A program made the translations under genes and the position numbers. Positions 49,887 to 60,688 of a stretch of 64,000 nucleotides of DNA are shown here, piece after piece. Location: the NCBI GenBank assembly GCA_017848965.1, contig JAFIHA010000033.1, positions 29,251-93,250 of the forward strand, written 5' to 3'. The notes beneath the pieces were generated by a model. The model saw only the letters and a list, made by a program, of their open reading frames with translations, did no database searches and was not told where the DNA came from. Each line of letters begins with the position of its first letter. The first letter of the stretch is position 1. The stretch is from Dechloromonas aromatica (nom. nud.) (GTDB lineage: Bacteria; Pseudomonadota; Gammaproteobacteria; Burkholderiales; Rhodocyclaceae).

Positions 49887-50516
49887 TTAAGTGTGGGTGA
49901 CGACGCGGGCGTGCGCTGGCGGGGCGACGACGCCCATCGAGATGATGTACTTGAGGGCTTCGTCGACCGTCATGTCGAGTTCGACGACGTCGTTTCTCGG
50001 CATCATCAGGAAAAAACCGGAGGTCGGGTTGGGGGTGGTCGGGACGTAGACGCTGACGTAGTCCCCGCGCAGATGATTGCGAATATCGCCGCCGGGTATT
50101 CCCGTCAGAAAGGCGATGGTCCACGCGCCCTGCCGCGGGTACTGGACCAGCAAGGCCTTGCGAAAGGCATTGCCATTGGGGGCGAACAGGGTGTCGGATA
50201 CCTGCTTGACCGCCTTATAAACCGAATTGACGACGGGAATTCGCGACAACAGCTTGTCCCACCAGCCGACCAGCTTCTGGCCGATGAAGTTGGCAGCCAG
50301 GAGGCCGGTGAACAGGATCATGGCCAGCGTCAACAAGGCGCCGACGCCGGGGATCGCGAAACCGAAGAGATTCTTCGGGTGTACGGCCTCGGGCAGAAGT
50401 TGCAGCGACTGGTCAAGCGTGTTGACGATCAGCGACAGCACCCAGACGGTGATGACCAGCGGCACCCAGATCAGGAGCCCGGTGATGAAATAGCGTTTGA
50501 TCAACTGGCCGCGCAC
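49887..50516 (-). CDS. DUF502 family membrane protein
   Basis: The 209-residue protein has two membrane helices (about 8-32 and 53-80) and a soluble domain with [19 protein letters not shown] and GIPGGDIRN. This is the DUF502 family, of unknown function. It is commonly found beside fmdB and aspS in betaproteobacteria, as here. It overlaps fmdB by 16 bases. Confidence 0.92.
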   Translation of the reverse strand: MRGQLIKRYFITGLLIWVPLVITVWVLSLIVNTLDQSLQLLPEAVHPKNLFGFAIPGVGALLTLAMILFTGLLAANFIGQKLVGWWDKLLSRIPVVNSVYKAVKQVSDTLFAPNGNAFRKALLVQYPRQGAWTIAFLTGIPGGDIRNHLRGDYVSVYVPTTPNPTSGFFLMMPRNDVVELDMTVDEALKYIISMGVVAPPAHARVVTHT

Positions 50517-50749
50517 GACGAACAGCTTCCTTCCCCTGTCTGGCAGGGGGGGGGCGAGGCGGGCTTGCTACCCTTGAAATCGGTGGCATACCAGCCATTG
50601 CCCTTCAACTGGAAACCGGCGGCAGACAGTTGCTTGGCATAGCTGTCCTTGCCGCAGCTCGGGCAGGTGGTGAGTGGTGCATCTGCCATCTTTTGCAGAT
50701 GTTCCTTCTGGAAACCGCAGGATTCACAGCGATATTCGTAGATCGGCAT
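50501..50749 (-). CDS. FmdB-type zinc-ribbon protein
   Basis: The 82-residue protein begins MPIYEYRC. It has zinc ligands Cys8, Cys11, Cys29 and Cys32, plus a C-terminal CSSC. FmdB proteins are named for formamidase regulation, but their general role is unknown. The ATG at 50749 is the family start; a longer version would only add four residues. Confidence 0.92.
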   Translation of the reverse strand: MPIYEYRCESCGFQKEHLQKMADAPLTTCPSCGKDSYAKQLSAAGFQLKGNGWYATDFKGSKPASPPPCQTGEGSCSSCAAS

Positions 50750-50819
50750 GGGGCCCTCCAAAACCTTGAATTGTAACCGAAAGCACGGACTCCGAATATT
50801 GGTGTCGGTGGCCGGTTTT

Positions 50820-51674
50820 TCAATAGGCCAGGCCGAGATAGGTGCTGGTCAGCGTTTGACCCCAGAACAGGGCAATGATGCCGGCGCTCGCCAGATAGGG
50901 GCCGAAGGGAATCGGGATGTTGCGACCATGACGGGCAAACACGATCAGGGCGATGCCAACCGCCGCGCCGACAACCGAGGATAGCAGGATGATCGCCGGT
51001 AGCATCTGCCAGCCCAGCCAGGCGCCCAAGGCTCCAAGGAGCTTGAAATCGCCGTAGCCCATGCCCTCCTTGCCGGTCAGCAGCTTGAATCCCCAGTAAA
51101 TGCTCCACAGAATCAGGTAGCCAGCCATGGCCCCCAGCACTGCGGATGGCAGGTCCGTATAAACCTGCGCGAGGTTGAAGGCGAGACCAAGCCAGAGCAG
51201 GGGCAGGGTGATGCTGTCGGGGAGAAGTTGCGTATCGAAATCGATGAAGGTCAGCGCCAGCAAGGCCCAGATCAGCAGCAGTCCGCCTGCTGCAGCGTAG
51301 GTGTCGCCAAAGTGCCAGACGGTGAATGCCGAAAGCAGTCCGGTTAGCGCCTCAATCAGCGGGTAGCGTAGCGAAATCGGCTTACCGCAACCGGAGCATT
51401 TACCGCGCAGGATTACGAAGTAGCTCAGCAGCGGGATATTTTCGTGGGCACGAATCGCATGGCCGCAATGCGGGCATCGCGAGCGCGGGTGCGACAGGCT
51501 CAGCGGTGAAGTGTCCGCGGGCGGCTCTCCTCCCACAAGCTCCGCGCTTTGCGCCAGCCATTCGCGCTCGATGATTTTCGGCAAGCGATGGATGACGACA
51601 TTGAGGAAGCTGCCGACACAGAGTCCGAGCAAGCCGCCGAAGACTGTCAGCAGCGACAAAGGAAGGCCCGTCAT
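50820..51674 (-). CDS. pilD: prepilin peptidase / N-methyltransferase PilD
   Basis: The 284-residue membrane protease has a zinc-binding CPHC and CSGC loop (about 67-95). The two catalytic aspartates lie in FIDFDTQLLPD and in GYGDFK, the GxGD motif. It trims and methylates type IV prepilins. It overlaps pilC by four bases. Confidence 0.96.
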   Translation of the reverse strand: MTGLPLSLLTVFGGLLGLCVGSFLNVVIHRLPKIIEREWLAQSAELVGGEPPADTSPLSLSHPRSRCPHCGHAIRAHENIPLLSYFVILRGKCSGCGKPISLRYPLIEALTGLLSAFTVWHFGDTYAAAGGLLLIWALLALTFIDFDTQLLPDSITLPLLWLGLAFNLAQVYTDLPSAVLGAMAGYLILWSIYWGFKLLTGKEGMGYGDFKLLGALGAWLGWQMLPAIILLSSVVGAAVGIALIVFARHGRNIPIPFGPYLASAGIIALFWGQTLTSTYLGLAY

Positions 51675-52903
51675 CCTCCCACCACGGCGCCAAGCTTGAA
51701 CAATGGCAGGTACATCGCGATGACCATGCCGCCGATCAGGGTGCCAAGAACCACCATGATCATGGGTTCCATCAGGCTCGACATGGCCTCCACCGAGTCA
51801 TCGACCTCCTGCTCGAAGAAGTCGGCGACCTTGCCCAGCATGGAATCGAGGGCGCCGGATTCTTCGCCGATGGCAACCATCTGCGTCACCATGTTGGGGA
51901 AGACTGTCGCGTCCTGCATCGCGTTGGTCAGACTGGTGCCGGTCGATACGTCGCTCTGGATCTGGCGGGTTGCCATCTTGTAGATGTAATTGCCGGAAGC
52001 GCCGCCTACCGATTCAAGGGATTCGACCAGAGGGACGCCGGCGGCGAACATGGTTGACAAGGTTCTGGTCCAGCGGGCGATCACCGCCTTGCGGATGATG
52101 TCGCCGAAAATCGGCAGGCGCAGCAGGAAACGGTCCATGATCATCTGTACCTTTTCTGAACGCTTCCAGGCAGCAAAGAAAGCGTACAAGCCGCCGCCTA
52201 TCGCGCCAAAGATCAGCCACCACCATTCGACGAAGAAGTCTGAGATGGCGATGACGAACAGGGTCGGGGCCGGCAGATCGGCGCCGAAACTGCTGAATAC
52301 CTCCTTGAACGCCGGAATGACAAAGATCATGATCACGGCGGTGATGATGAAGGCGACAACCAGTACGGCGATCGGGTAAAACAGGGCTTTCTTGATCTTG
52401 CCCTTGATCGCCAGGATTTTTTCCTTGTAGGTTGCCAGGCGGTCGAGCAGAGAGTCCAGAATCCCCGCCTGTTCGCCGGCGCCGACCAGGTTGCAGTAAA
52501 GCGCGTCGAAATAGAGGGGGTACTTGCGAAAGGCCTGTGACAGCGAACTTCCGGTTTCGACTTCGGACTTGATGTCGAGCAATAACTTGCCGACTGCTGG
52601 ATTGCTATGGCCGCGGCCAACGATGTCGAAAGTCTGCAGCAAAGGAACGCCGGACTTCATCATGGTGGCCAACTGCCGGGTGAATAGGGTGATGTCCTTT
52701 TCGGAGATGCTGCCGCCGGATTTGAAGCGTATTTTTTTGATCTTGGTGCTACTGATGCCCTGGCGGCGCAGGGTGGTCTGAACGACTGTCTCGGTCGCGG
52801 CGCGCATTTCGCCACGGACGGTTTTCCCCTCCCGGTTGCGACCTTCCCACTGAAAGGTGCTTTCCTTGACATCAACGCTTCTTGATTTTGCTGCAGTTGC
52901 CAT
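51671..52903 (-). CDS. pilC: type IV pilus inner-membrane platform protein PilC
   Basis: The 410-residue GspF/PilC family protein has two repeated cytoplasmic T2SSF domains (about 75-200 and 278-400) and three membrane helices. Conserved parts are FTRQLATMMKSGVPLLQ and RTLSTMFAAGVPLVESL. It anchors the assembly motor PilB. It starts 16 bases after the pilB stop. Confidence 0.96.
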   Translation of the reverse strand: MATAAKSRSVDVKESTFQWEGRNREGKTVRGEMRAATETVVQTTLRRQGISSTKIKKIRFKSGGSISEKDITLFTRQLATMMKSGVPLLQTFDIVGRGHSNPAVGKLLLDIKSEVETGSSLSQAFRKYPLYFDALYCNLVGAGEQAGILDSLLDRLATYKEKILAIKGKIKKALFYPIAVLVVAFIITAVIMIFVIPAFKEVFSSFGADLPAPTLFVIAISDFFVEWWWLIFGAIGGGLYAFFAAWKRSEKVQMIMDRFLLRLPIFGDIIRKAVIARWTRTLSTMFAAGVPLVESLESVGGASGNYIYKMATRQIQSDVSTGTSLTNAMQDATVFPNMVTQMVAIGEESGALDSMLGKVADFFEQEVDDSVEAMSSLMEPMIMVVLGTLIGGMVIAMYLPLFKLGAVVGG

Positions 52904-52919
52904 TGCCTGGTCCTTCAGC

Positions 52920-54635
52920 TTAGATATTGGTTGTACTTAAAACTTCTTCGAGCGAAGTCAGGCCTTGTTTGACCTTGAGCAAGCCCGATTCGCGTAGATC
53001 GCGGACCCCTTCCTGCTTGGCTTGTTCGGCGAGATCAAGCGACGTGGCACCACTCATGATCAGGCGTTGCATGGCTTCGCTGATCGGCATGACCTGGTAG
53101 ATACCGACCCGTCCCTTGTAGCCCGTGCCTTTGCAGCGTTCGCAACTGCCTGGACCATATAGTGTCCAGCTGCCATCGAGGTCTTCGGCCTTGAAGCCCG
53201 CGTCAAGCAAGGCCTGTTCCGGAACCTTGATTGCCTGTTTGCAGGTGCAGAGGCGACGGGCCAGGCGTTGTGCCGTGATCAGCAGGATGCTGGAGGCGAT
53301 GTTGAAGGTCGGCACCCCCATGTTCATCAGGCGGGTCAGGGTCTGCGGTGCGTCATTGGTGTGCAGGGTCGATAGCACCATGTGGCCTGTCTGGGCTGCC
53401 TTGATGGCGATTTCAGCGGTTTCCAGGTCGCGGATTTCACCCACCATGATGATGTCGGGATCCTGGCGCAGGAATGCTTTCAGCGCTACGGGGAAGGTCA
53501 GGCCGGCGCGGTCATCGACGTTGACCTGGTTGATCCCGGGGAGGTTGATTTCAGCCGGATCCTCGGCAGTGGCGATGTTGACGCCATCCTTGTTGAGGAT
53601 GTTGAGGCAGGTGTAGAGGGAAACGGTTTTCCCGGAGCCGGTTGGGCCGGTGACCAGAACCATGCCATAGGGGCGGTTGATGGCGTCGAGCAGGATGGCT
53701 TTCTGGTCGGGTTCATAGCCCAGCGCTTCGATTCCCAGCGTTGCCGAGGTCGGGTCAAGAATACGCAGCACGATCTTCTCGCCTTGCAGAGTGGGCAAGG
53801 TACTGACACGGAAGTCAATGGCGCGTGATTTGGAGATGACCAGCTTCATTCGGCCATCTTGGGGGACGCGCTTTTCGGCGATGTTGAGGCGAGAGATGAC
53901 CTTGATCCGCGAGGCGATCTTTTCCTTGATCGCCAGCGGCGGGGTGGCAACCTCGCGGAGCATGCCGTCAACGCGAAATCGTATCCGGTAATATTTTTCG
54001 TAGGGCTCGAAGTGAATGTCCGAAGCACCGTCGTTGATGGCGTCGAGCAGAATCTTCTGGATGAACTTGACTACCGGAGCATCGTCGATGTCCTGGGCGG
54101 CGGCTTCGTCTGCCTTGCTGGGGGTTTCTTCGTCGAGGAAATCAAGGTTGATTTCTTCGTCATTGAAGCTCTTCAGCGCGTCGGTGGCGGATTCCGAGTA
54201 CTTCGCGACCAGCGGGAGCAGCTTGGGTTGCTCGACGACGATGGGGTCAACGCTCAGGCCGCTTTGGAAACGGATTTCGTCAAGAGCCCGCAGGTTGGTC
54301 GGGTCGGCTATGGCAATCGACAGGCGGTTTCCTCTTTTGTTCAGAGGAATGACCTTGTGCGTTGCAATCAGCTTCCGATCAATGGCGTCCTGCGGGATGT
54401 GGCGCTCGTCCAGCGCGTCGAGATCAAATAATGGATAACCGAAGGTCTCTGCGGAAAAGCGCGCAATCTCGATGGCGCTGGCCTTGTTGCTGCTGATCAA
54501 CTGCTCGATGAGCGAGGTCTTTGTCGCTGTGGCCTGACGTGACACTTCTTCCGCCTCGGCTTCCTTCAGGCGTCCAGCCTGGACGAGCGCACGCGCCAGG
54601 CCGCTGAGCGGGGAGTTTTGTGGAGTCGCTGCCAT
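52920..54635 (-). CDS. pilB: type IV pilus assembly ATPase PilB
   Basis: The 571-residue GspE-type motor has an N-terminal T2SSE_N domain, the Walker A GPTGSGKT at 330-337, the Asp box and IMVGEIRDLETAEIA Walker B. A zinc tetracysteine (CTCK and CERC) lies near the C-terminus. It powers pilus extension. Together with pilC and pilD it forms the conserved pilBCD cluster; no pilin gene is in the window. Confidence 0.97.
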   Translation of the reverse strand: MAATPQNSPLSGLARALVQAGRLKEAEAEEVSRQATATKTSLIEQLISSNKASAIEIARFSAETFGYPLFDLDALDERHIPQDAIDRKLIATHKVIPLNKRGNRLSIAIADPTNLRALDEIRFQSGLSVDPIVVEQPKLLPLVAKYSESATDALKSFNDEEINLDFLDEETPSKADEAAAQDIDDAPVVKFIQKILLDAINDGASDIHFEPYEKYYRIRFRVDGMLREVATPPLAIKEKIASRIKVISRLNIAEKRVPQDGRMKLVISKSRAIDFRVSTLPTLQGEKIVLRILDPTSATLGIEALGYEPDQKAILLDAINRPYGMVLVTGPTGSGKTVSLYTCLNILNKDGVNIATAEDPAEINLPGINQVNVDDRAGLTFPVALKAFLRQDPDIIMVGEIRDLETAEIAIKAAQTGHMVLSTLHTNDAPQTLTRLMNMGVPTFNIASSILLITAQRLARRLCTCKQAIKVPEQALLDAGFKAEDLDGSWTLYGPGSCERCKGTGYKGRVGIYQVMPISEAMQRLIMSGATSLDLAEQAKQEGVRDLRESGLLKVKQGLTSLEEVLSTTNI

Positions 54636-54686
54636 CAGATCGGGTGTGTGCGGATGCTTAGATGCCGTATGGATCGCCCGATGATG

Positions 54687-55994
54687 CTACGGGGGAGGGG
54701 CTTTGTAAAGACTGGCCGGCATTTCTGTCGGGCGCGGCCGGTAAATCCGGGCGGTAACGATGCTGCGATCTCGGGTCTGCAGGATTTCCACGGCGATGTC
54801 ATTGAGCTTGAGCCCGACATCCGCTTCCGGGATATCCTGGAAATGCTCGAGGATCAGACCGTTGAGTGTCTTGGGGCCGTCGAGCGGAAAATCGAGTCCG
54901 AGCATGCGGTTGATGTCGCGGATTTGCCGGGTGCCGTCAATCACGACACTGCCGTCCTCGTTCCAGGTCAGGTCGGTGTCTACCCCCGGTGTCGTGGTGG
55001 TGAAGTCGCCAACGATTTCTTCGATGATGTCCTCGAGTGTGAGCAAACCGAGAATGTCGCCATATTCGTCGACGACGAAGCCGATCCGCTGCCGGTTTTC
55101 CTGGAAGAAACTCAGTTGGGAAAAGACCGCGGTTCCCGCCGGGATGTAATAGGGGGGCTGAAGCTGTTCAAGCAGGGCGGTTTCGTTGAAGTCTGCTTCC
55201 GAAAGCGCTGAAAGCAGGCGCCGTACGGGCAGGATGCCGAGCAGGTGGTCGAGCGAACCATGGCAAACCGGCAAACGACTATGGTGGCTGGTCAGCAATT
55301 GCTGCTTGGCGGCCATCCACTCCTGATCGAGATCGAGAATCTCGATGCTGCTGCGTGGGGTCATCATGTGTTCGACGGTGATTTCATTGAGATCGAACAG
55401 GCTGTTGAGAATGGCCTGGTGCTTTTTCGGGATGACGTTCGACGATTCGAGCACCAGGCTGCGCAGCTCTTCCGGAGAGAGCCGGTTGGTATCGTCATTG
55501 GGGTGAAGGGATAATCCCATGATGCGCAACAAGGCTGCGGCAAACAGGTTGACGAACCAGACGACCGGATAGCAGAGGCGTAGCAGCGGGGTCAGCAGGT
55601 AGGCAATGATCACTGACATCCTGTCGGCGTAGGTGGCGCCGATAATTTTTGGGGTGATCTCCGAAAAGACCAGGATGGCAAAAGTGATGATCAGGGTGCT
55701 GGCACCGAGTGCCCATTTTTCTTCGCCGAACATCTGCAGGGCAATCACGCTCACCAGTGTGGCGGCGGCGGTATTGACCAGATTATTGCCAAGCAGGATG
55801 ACCCCCAGCATCTTGTCGGTCTGGTCCAGCAGGGCAATCGCCTTGCGGGCGCCGCGGTGGCCATTCTGGGCGAGGTGGCGAAGACGGAATCGGTTGGCTG
55901 CCATCATCGCCGTTTCGCTCATGGAAAAGATCGCCGACAGGGCGAGAAGTCCAATCAGTGCGCCAAGCTGGAAAGATAGGGGGATGTTGTCCAA
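54687..55994 (-). CDS. HlyC/CorC family transporter (CNNM/CorB-like)
   Basis: The 435-residue protein has an N-terminal DUF21/CNNM membrane domain (about 1-190), two CBS domains (about 205-330; MMTPRSSIEIL, FVVDEYGDILGLLTLEDIIEEIVGD split by the conserved GD) and a C-terminal CorC_HlyC domain. It is implicated in Mg2+/Co2+ efflux. The start lies one base before the stop of the CcsA-like gene upstream. Confidence 0.93.
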   Translation of the reverse strand: MDNIPLSFQLGALIGLLALSAIFSMSETAMMAANRFRLRHLAQNGHRGARKAIALLDQTDKMLGVILLGNNLVNTAAATLVSVIALQMFGEEKWALGASTLIITFAILVFSEITPKIIGATYADRMSVIIAYLLTPLLRLCYPVVWFVNLFAAALLRIMGLSLHPNDDTNRLSPEELRSLVLESSNVIPKKHQAILNSLFDLNEITVEHMMTPRSSIEILDLDQEWMAAKQQLLTSHHSRLPVCHGSLDHLLGILPVRRLLSALSEADFNETALLEQLQPPYYIPAGTAVFSQLSFFQENRQRIGFVVDEYGDILGLLTLEDIIEEIVGDFTTTTPGVDTDLTWNEDGSVVIDGTRQIRDINRMLGLDFPLDGPKTLNGLILEHFQDIPEADVGLKLNDIAVEILQTRDRSIVTARIYRPRPTEMPASLYKAPPP

Positions 55995-56834
55995 TTACAG
56001 GCGGCCGAGAATGATCTCGATGACGAAACGGCTGCCGAAATAAGCCAGGATCAGCAGTCCAAAACCGGCAAGGGTCAGCCGCAGGGCGCGCTTGCCGCGC
56101 CAGCCCCAGACATGGCGGCCGAACAGCAGGGTGGCGAAGATGGCCCAGGAAGCGATGGCAAACACCGTCTTGTGATCGAAGGCGAGCGGCTTGCCGAAGA
56201 TGTGCTCGGAGAAGAAGACGCCGCTGCCCACCGCTAGGGTCAGCAGGATGAAGCCCAGCATCAGCATGCGGAACAGAAGCGATTCCATGGAGAGGAGCGA
56301 GGGCAGGCTGGTCAGGCTGCGCTTGACGATGCGCCGATGCAGGGCGTTTTCGGTGAAGCCCATGAATACGGCGTGCAGCGCGGCCAGCGTCAGCAGGCTG
56401 TAGGCCAGCATGGCGGTCAGGAAGTGGAACTGGAAGCCGGTAGCGTCGGCGTGGGCGACCAGATGGTCGGCGGAAAATATCGCCGGTAGCACGGTACAGG
56501 CGGCGGCCAGCGGCAGGACCATCGGCTGCATGCCTTCCATGCGGGCCATGAAGCTCTCCAGCCAGTAGATCAGGACGGCCAGCCACATCATCAGCGAGAG
56601 GGCGAGGGCAACCGAAAAATGCATGCCGTCCTGGTTGAGCAGGGTGCCGAACAGCCCGTAGCCGTGGACGATCAGTGTCAGGCCGATGGCGCCGCGTTCC
56701 CAGGGCAGCATCGGGCAGGCGACGCATTGGCCTTCGTGGTCGCGCCAGCGGGTGTTCCAGAAATGAAAACCGAGCGCGCCATAAATCAGCGCGGCGAGGA
56801 TATGCATGGAAAGCTGAATTACAATGTCGGCCAT
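55995..56834 (-). CDS. cytochrome c assembly (CcsA/YpjD-like) membrane protein
   Basis: The 279-residue protein has eight membrane helices and a CcsA-type core. Histidines in HFHFLTAMLAYSLL-like segment (GFQFHFLTAMLAYSLLTLAA), and in GFHFW and RHVWGWRGKRA, may bind heme. YpjD-type members are found beside ffh in many proteobacteria. It may assist cytochrome maturation, but this branch is uncharacterised. It is divergent from ffh. Confidence 0.9.
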   Translation of the reverse strand: MADIVIQLSMHILAALIYGALGFHFWNTRWRDHEGQCVACPMLPWERGAIGLTLIVHGYGLFGTLLNQDGMHFSVALALSLMMWLAVLIYWLESFMARMEGMQPMVLPLAAACTVLPAIFSADHLVAHADATGFQFHFLTAMLAYSLLTLAALHAVFMGFTENALHRRIVKRSLTSLPSLLSMESLLFRMLMLGFILLTLAVGSGVFFSEHIFGKPLAFDHKTVFAIASWAIFATLLFGRHVWGWRGKRALRLTLAGFGLLILAYFGSRFVIEIILGRL

Positions 56835-56863
56835 CCGCGAATTCTACTAGAAGCCCATCTGAC

Positions 56864-58234
56864 ATGCTCGATAACCTGACTACCCGCCTTGCTCGCGTCA
56901 TGAAGACCTTGAAGGGCGAGGCGCGCCTGACCGAATCCAACATTGCCGATGCCCTGCGCGAGGTACGCATGGCACTGCTCGAGGCCGACGTCGCCCTGCC
57001 GGTGGTCAAGGATTTCATCGCTGCGGTCAAGGAGAAGGCGGTCGGTCAGGAGGTGATCGGCTCGCTCAACCCCGGTCAGGCGCTGATCGGAGTCGTCCAT
57101 GGCGAACTGACCAAGATCATGGGCGACGCCCACGAAGGGATCAACTTCAATACCCAGCCCCCGGCCATCGTCTTGATGGCGGGTCTGCAGGGTGCCGGCA
57201 AGACGACGACGGTGGGCAAGCTGGCCAAGTTCCTCAAGGAAAACCACAAGAAGAAGGTGTTGGTGGTTTCCTGTGACGTTTACCGGCCGGCGGCAATCGA
57301 GCAGTTGAAGTCGGTGGCCGGTCAGGCCGGGGTGGATTTCTTCCCGTCGGCGGTCGGCGAGAAGCCGGAAGCGATCGCTGTCGCGGCGATCGATTGGGCC
57401 AAGCGCCACTATCACGACGTGCTGCTGGTCGATACCGCCGGGCGTCTCGCCATCGACGAAGAGATGATGGCGGAAATCAAGCGCCTGCACGCGGCGATCA
57501 AGCCGATCGAAACGCTGTTCGTGGTCGATGCCATGCTCGGCCAGGACGCGGTCAATACGGCGCGCGCCTTCAACGAAGCGTTGCCGCTGACCGGTGTGGT
57601 GCTGACCAAGCTTGACGGCGATGCGCGTGGCGGTGCCGCGCTGTCGGTACGCCACATCACCGGCAAGCCGATCAAGTTTGCTGGGGTCGGCGAGAAGCTC
57701 ACCGGCCTCGAAGCTTTCCATCCCGAGCGGATGGCGTCGCGTATCCTCGGCATGGGCGACGTCCTGTCGCTGATCGAAGAGGCCAAGAAAGGCATCGACG
57801 AAGAGAAGGCGGTGGCTTTCGCCAAGAAGCTCAAGGCCGGCAAGGGCTTTGATCTCAACGACTTCAAGGAGCAGATCGGCCAGATGCGGGCGATGGGTGG
57901 CCTGACTTCGCTGATGGACAAGTTGCCGGCCCAGTTCGCGCAGGCTGCCGGTCAGTTGCCGGCGGGGGCGGAAAACAAGATGGTCGGCCGGGTCGAGGGC
58001 ATCATCAATTCGATGACGCCGCAGGAGCGCGCCAAACCGGAACTGATCAAGGCCAGCCGCAAGCGCCGGATTGCTGCCGGGGCCGGTGTGCAGGTGCAGG
58101 AAGTCAATCGTCTGCTCAACCAGTTCGAGCAGACGCAGAAGATGATGAAGCAGTTTTCCAAGGGCGGCATCGGCAAGCTGATGCGCGGCATGAAAGGAAT
58201 GATGCCCGGCGGTATGGGCGGTTTCGGCCGCTGA
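56864..58234 (+). CDS. ffh: signal recognition particle protein Ffh
   Basis: The 456-residue SRP GTPase has an N domain (1-85), the G domain with P-loop GLQGAGKTT at 107-115, DTAGR and TKLDGDARGG, and the methionine-rich M domain that binds 4.5S RNA and signal peptides and ends GGMGGFGR. The ATG at 56864 begins the family's MLDNLT N-terminus. Confidence 0.98.
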   Translation: MLDNLTTRLARVMKTLKGEARLTESNIADALREVRMALLEADVALPVVKDFIAAVKEKAVGQEVIGSLNPGQALIGVVHGELTKIMGDAHEGINFNTQPPAIVLMAGLQGAGKTTTVGKLAKFLKENHKKKVLVVSCDVYRPAAIEQLKSVAGQAGVDFFPSAVGEKPEAIAVAAIDWAKRHYHDVLLVDTAGRLAIDEEMMAEIKRLHAAIKPIETLFVVDAMLGQDAVNTARAFNEALPLTGVVLTKLDGDARGGAALSVRHITGKPIKFAGVGEKLTGLEAFHPERMASRILGMGDVLSLIEEAKKGIDEEKAVAFAKKLKAGKGFDLNDFKEQIGQMRAMGGLTSLMDKLPAQFAQAAGQLPAGAENKMVGRVEGIINSMTPQERAKPELIKASRKRRIAAGAGVQVQEVNRLLNQFEQTQKMMKQFSKGGIGKLMRGMKGMMPGGMGGFGR

Positions 58235-58846
58235 TCAGCGGGCGTTGGCGGCCAGCCCGGCTGGGCTGGCGTAGCTCCAGTTGCTCTGCCAGGCGCCGCG
58301 CACCAGGTTCGGGTATTCCGGCTTGCCCAGGCTGCCGTTGTAGCGCCCGAGGGCGCGGTAAAGGTCGCCCTTCTCGATGTCCAGATAATGGCGCAGGATG
58401 GTGCAGCCGTAACGCAGGTTGGTCCTCATGTCGAAGAGGTTGTCCTCCGGCCGGCCAATCACTTTCAGCCAGAACGGCATGACCTGCATGTAGCCGCGGG
58501 CACCGACGGTGGATACGGCGTACTTGCGGAAGGCCGATTCGACCTGGATCAGACCGAGGACCAAGTGCGGGTCGAGGCCGGCACGGGTTGCCTCGTAGTG
58601 GATGCTGCGCAGCAGGTCGATCCGGTAGTTGCGGTCGGGAATGCGGCGGGCCAGCCGACCCGACATCTCGGTCAACCAGTTGGTGGCTTCCAGCGGCGAC
58701 TTGAACGAGCTGACCTGTGGCCGGCTGTCCGAGACCGCTTCATGTAGCGCTGCCCGCACGCTGGCGGCGAGCGGTTCATACTTCTGCGCACCGGCGTTGA
58801 CCGCCGATGCGCAGCACAGCCAGGCGATGCCGATCAGGCGCCGCAC
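58235..58846 (-). CDS. lytic transglycosylase (SLT domain)
   Basis: The 203-residue secreted enzyme has a signal peptide (to about residue 20) and an SLT domain. The catalytic glutamate lies in [15 protein letters not shown] and is followed by [12 protein letters not shown]. It cleaves peptidoglycan glycan strands. Its start overlaps the proS end by 13 bases. It converges on ffh with no gap. Confidence 0.93.
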   Translation of the reverse strand: MRRLIGIAWLCCASAVNAGAQKYEPLAASVRAALHEAVSDSRPQVSSFKSPLEATNWLTEMSGRLARRIPDRNYRIDLLRSIHYEATRAGLDPHLVLGLIQVESAFRKYAVSTVGARGYMQVMPFWLKVIGRPEDNLFDMRTNLRYGCTILRHYLDIEKGDLYRALGRYNGSLGKPEYPNLVRGAWQSNWSYASPAGLAANAR

Positions 58847-60564
58847 AGTTTTCCTTGCAGCAGGCCGACGATCTCGCCCTGGGCGATCATCGTCGCTTCC
58901 GCCTCGGTGCGGCCCTTGTACTCGAACTGACCGTCCTTCAGGCCGCGTTCGCCGATCACCACGCGGTGCGGAATGCCGATCAGCTCCATGTCGGCGAACA
59001 TGACGCCGGGGCGCTCGTTGCGGTCGTCCAGCACGACATCGATGCCAAGCTTTTTCAGGTCGGCGTAGAGCTGGTCGGCGGCGGCCTTGACCGCTTCGCT
59101 CTTGTGGTAACCCATCGGCACGATGCAGACGGCGAAGGGGGCGATGGTCGGCGGCAGGATGATGCCCTTGTCGTCGTTGCCCTGCTCGATGGCGGCGCCG
59201 ACGATGCGCGAGACGCCGATGCCGTAGCAGCCCATCTCCATGATCTGGCTCTTGCCGTTCTCGTCGAGGAATGCGCAGTTCAGGGCCTTGGCGTACTTGC
59301 TGCGCAACTGGAAGATGTGGCCGACTTCGATGCCGCGGCAGATGCCGAGCACGCCCTTGCCGTCAGGCGAGGGGTCGCCGGCGACGACGTTGCGGATGTC
59401 GAAGACTGCCGGTTCGGGCAGGTCGCGGCCGAAGTTGACGCCGCTGAGGTGGAAGCCGGCCTCGTTGGCGCCGCACACGAAGTCGCTCATCGCGGCGACC
59501 GTACGGTCGGCAAAGACCGTCACCTTGCCGGCGTCGACGCCGACCGGGCCGATATAGCCCGGAACGCAGCCGAGATACTCCTGGACTTCGCTGTCAGAGG
59601 CGAAGCGGAAAGCGCCGAGCGTCGGGATCTTGGCTGCCTTGATCTCGTTCAGTTCGTGGTCGGCGCGCAGCAGCAGCAGGGCGAACTGCTTGTCGCCGTC
59701 CTCGCGTTCGGCAACGACGGCAATCGACTTGACGATCTGCGTCGGCTCGATCGCCAGGAAGGCGGCGACGTCGGCGCAGGCCATCTTGCCCGGCGTGGCG
59801 ATCTTTTCCATCGTCTTGCCGGCGGCGGCACGCGGCGTTGCCGGGGCGACGGCTTCTGCCAGTTCGACGTTGGCCGCGTAATCGGAGTCCGGACAGAAGG
59901 CGATGTCGTCCTCGCCGGAGTCGGCCAGGACGTGGAATTCATGCGAGCCATCGCCGCCGATGGCGCCGGTGTCGGCCGCCACGGCGCGGAACTCCAGGCC
60001 GAGCCGGGTGAAGATGCGGCTGTAGGTGGCGTACATGTTGCCGTACTCGCGGAGCAGGTCGTCGAACGAGGTGTGGAAGGAGTAGCCGTCCTTCATCAGG
60101 AACTCGCGGCCGCGCATGACGCCGAAGCGCGGGCGGATCTCGTCGCGGAACTTGGTCTGGATTTGGTAGAGGTGGATTGGCAACTGGCGGTAGCTCTTGA
60201 CGTCGCGGCGGACGACATCGGTGATCACTTCCTCGTGCGTCGGGCCGATCACGAAATCGCGCTGATGGCGATCCTTGAAGCGCAGCAGTTCCGGGCCGTA
60301 GGCCGGGCCGCGGCCCGACTCTTCCCAGAGCTCGAAGGGCTGCACGGCCGGCATCAGCAGTTCCAGAGCACCGGCCGCGTTCATTTCCTCGCGGACGATG
60401 TTCTCGACCTTACGCAGCACGCGCAGGCCGAGCGGCATCCAGGTATAGATGCCGGCCGCCGAACGCTTGATGTAGCCGGCGCGCAGCATCAGTTTCTGGC
60501 TGACGACTTCGGCGTCGGCCGGGGCTTCCTTGAGGGTGGTGAAGAAGAACTGCGAGGTACGCAT
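58834..60564 (-). CDS. proS: prolyl-tRNA synthetase
   Basis: The 576-residue bacterial-type ProS has class II motifs 1-3 ([21 protein letters not shown] contains motif 2), a YbaK-like editing insert (about 225-380) with deacylase residues, and a C-terminal anticodon domain. The start is the ATG at 60564 (MRTSQFFF) with AAGAG upstream; further upstream sequence is the divergent rppH promoter. Confidence 0.97.
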   Translation of the reverse strand: MRTSQFFFTTLKEAPADAEVVSQKLMLRAGYIKRSAAGIYTWMPLGLRVLRKVENIVREEMNAAGALELLMPAVQPFELWEESGRGPAYGPELLRFKDRHQRDFVIGPTHEEVITDVVRRDVKSYRQLPIHLYQIQTKFRDEIRPRFGVMRGREFLMKDGYSFHTSFDDLLREYGNMYATYSRIFTRLGLEFRAVAADTGAIGGDGSHEFHVLADSGEDDIAFCPDSDYAANVELAEAVAPATPRAAAGKTMEKIATPGKMACADVAAFLAIEPTQIVKSIAVVAEREDGDKQFALLLLRADHELNEIKAAKIPTLGAFRFASDSEVQEYLGCVPGYIGPVGVDAGKVTVFADRTVAAMSDFVCGANEAGFHLSGVNFGRDLPEPAVFDIRNVVAGDPSPDGKGVLGICRGIEVGHIFQLRSKYAKALNCAFLDENGKSQIMEMGCYGIGVSRIVGAAIEQGNDDKGIILPPTIAPFAVCIVPMGYHKSEAVKAAADQLYADLKKLGIDVVLDDRNERPGVMFADMELIGIPHRVVIGERGLKDGQFEYKGRTEAEATMIAQGEIVGLLQGKLCGA

Positions 60565-60688
60565 GGAATGCTCTTGAATTCGTGGAAAAAAGCGGATTTT
60601 ACACGGAGCGTGTTCTTTGCCGCTTTTTTGCGTATCGACGCCCTTTGTGAAAGAATCCAGGTAACCCAATATTTTTAGCAGGTTTTCT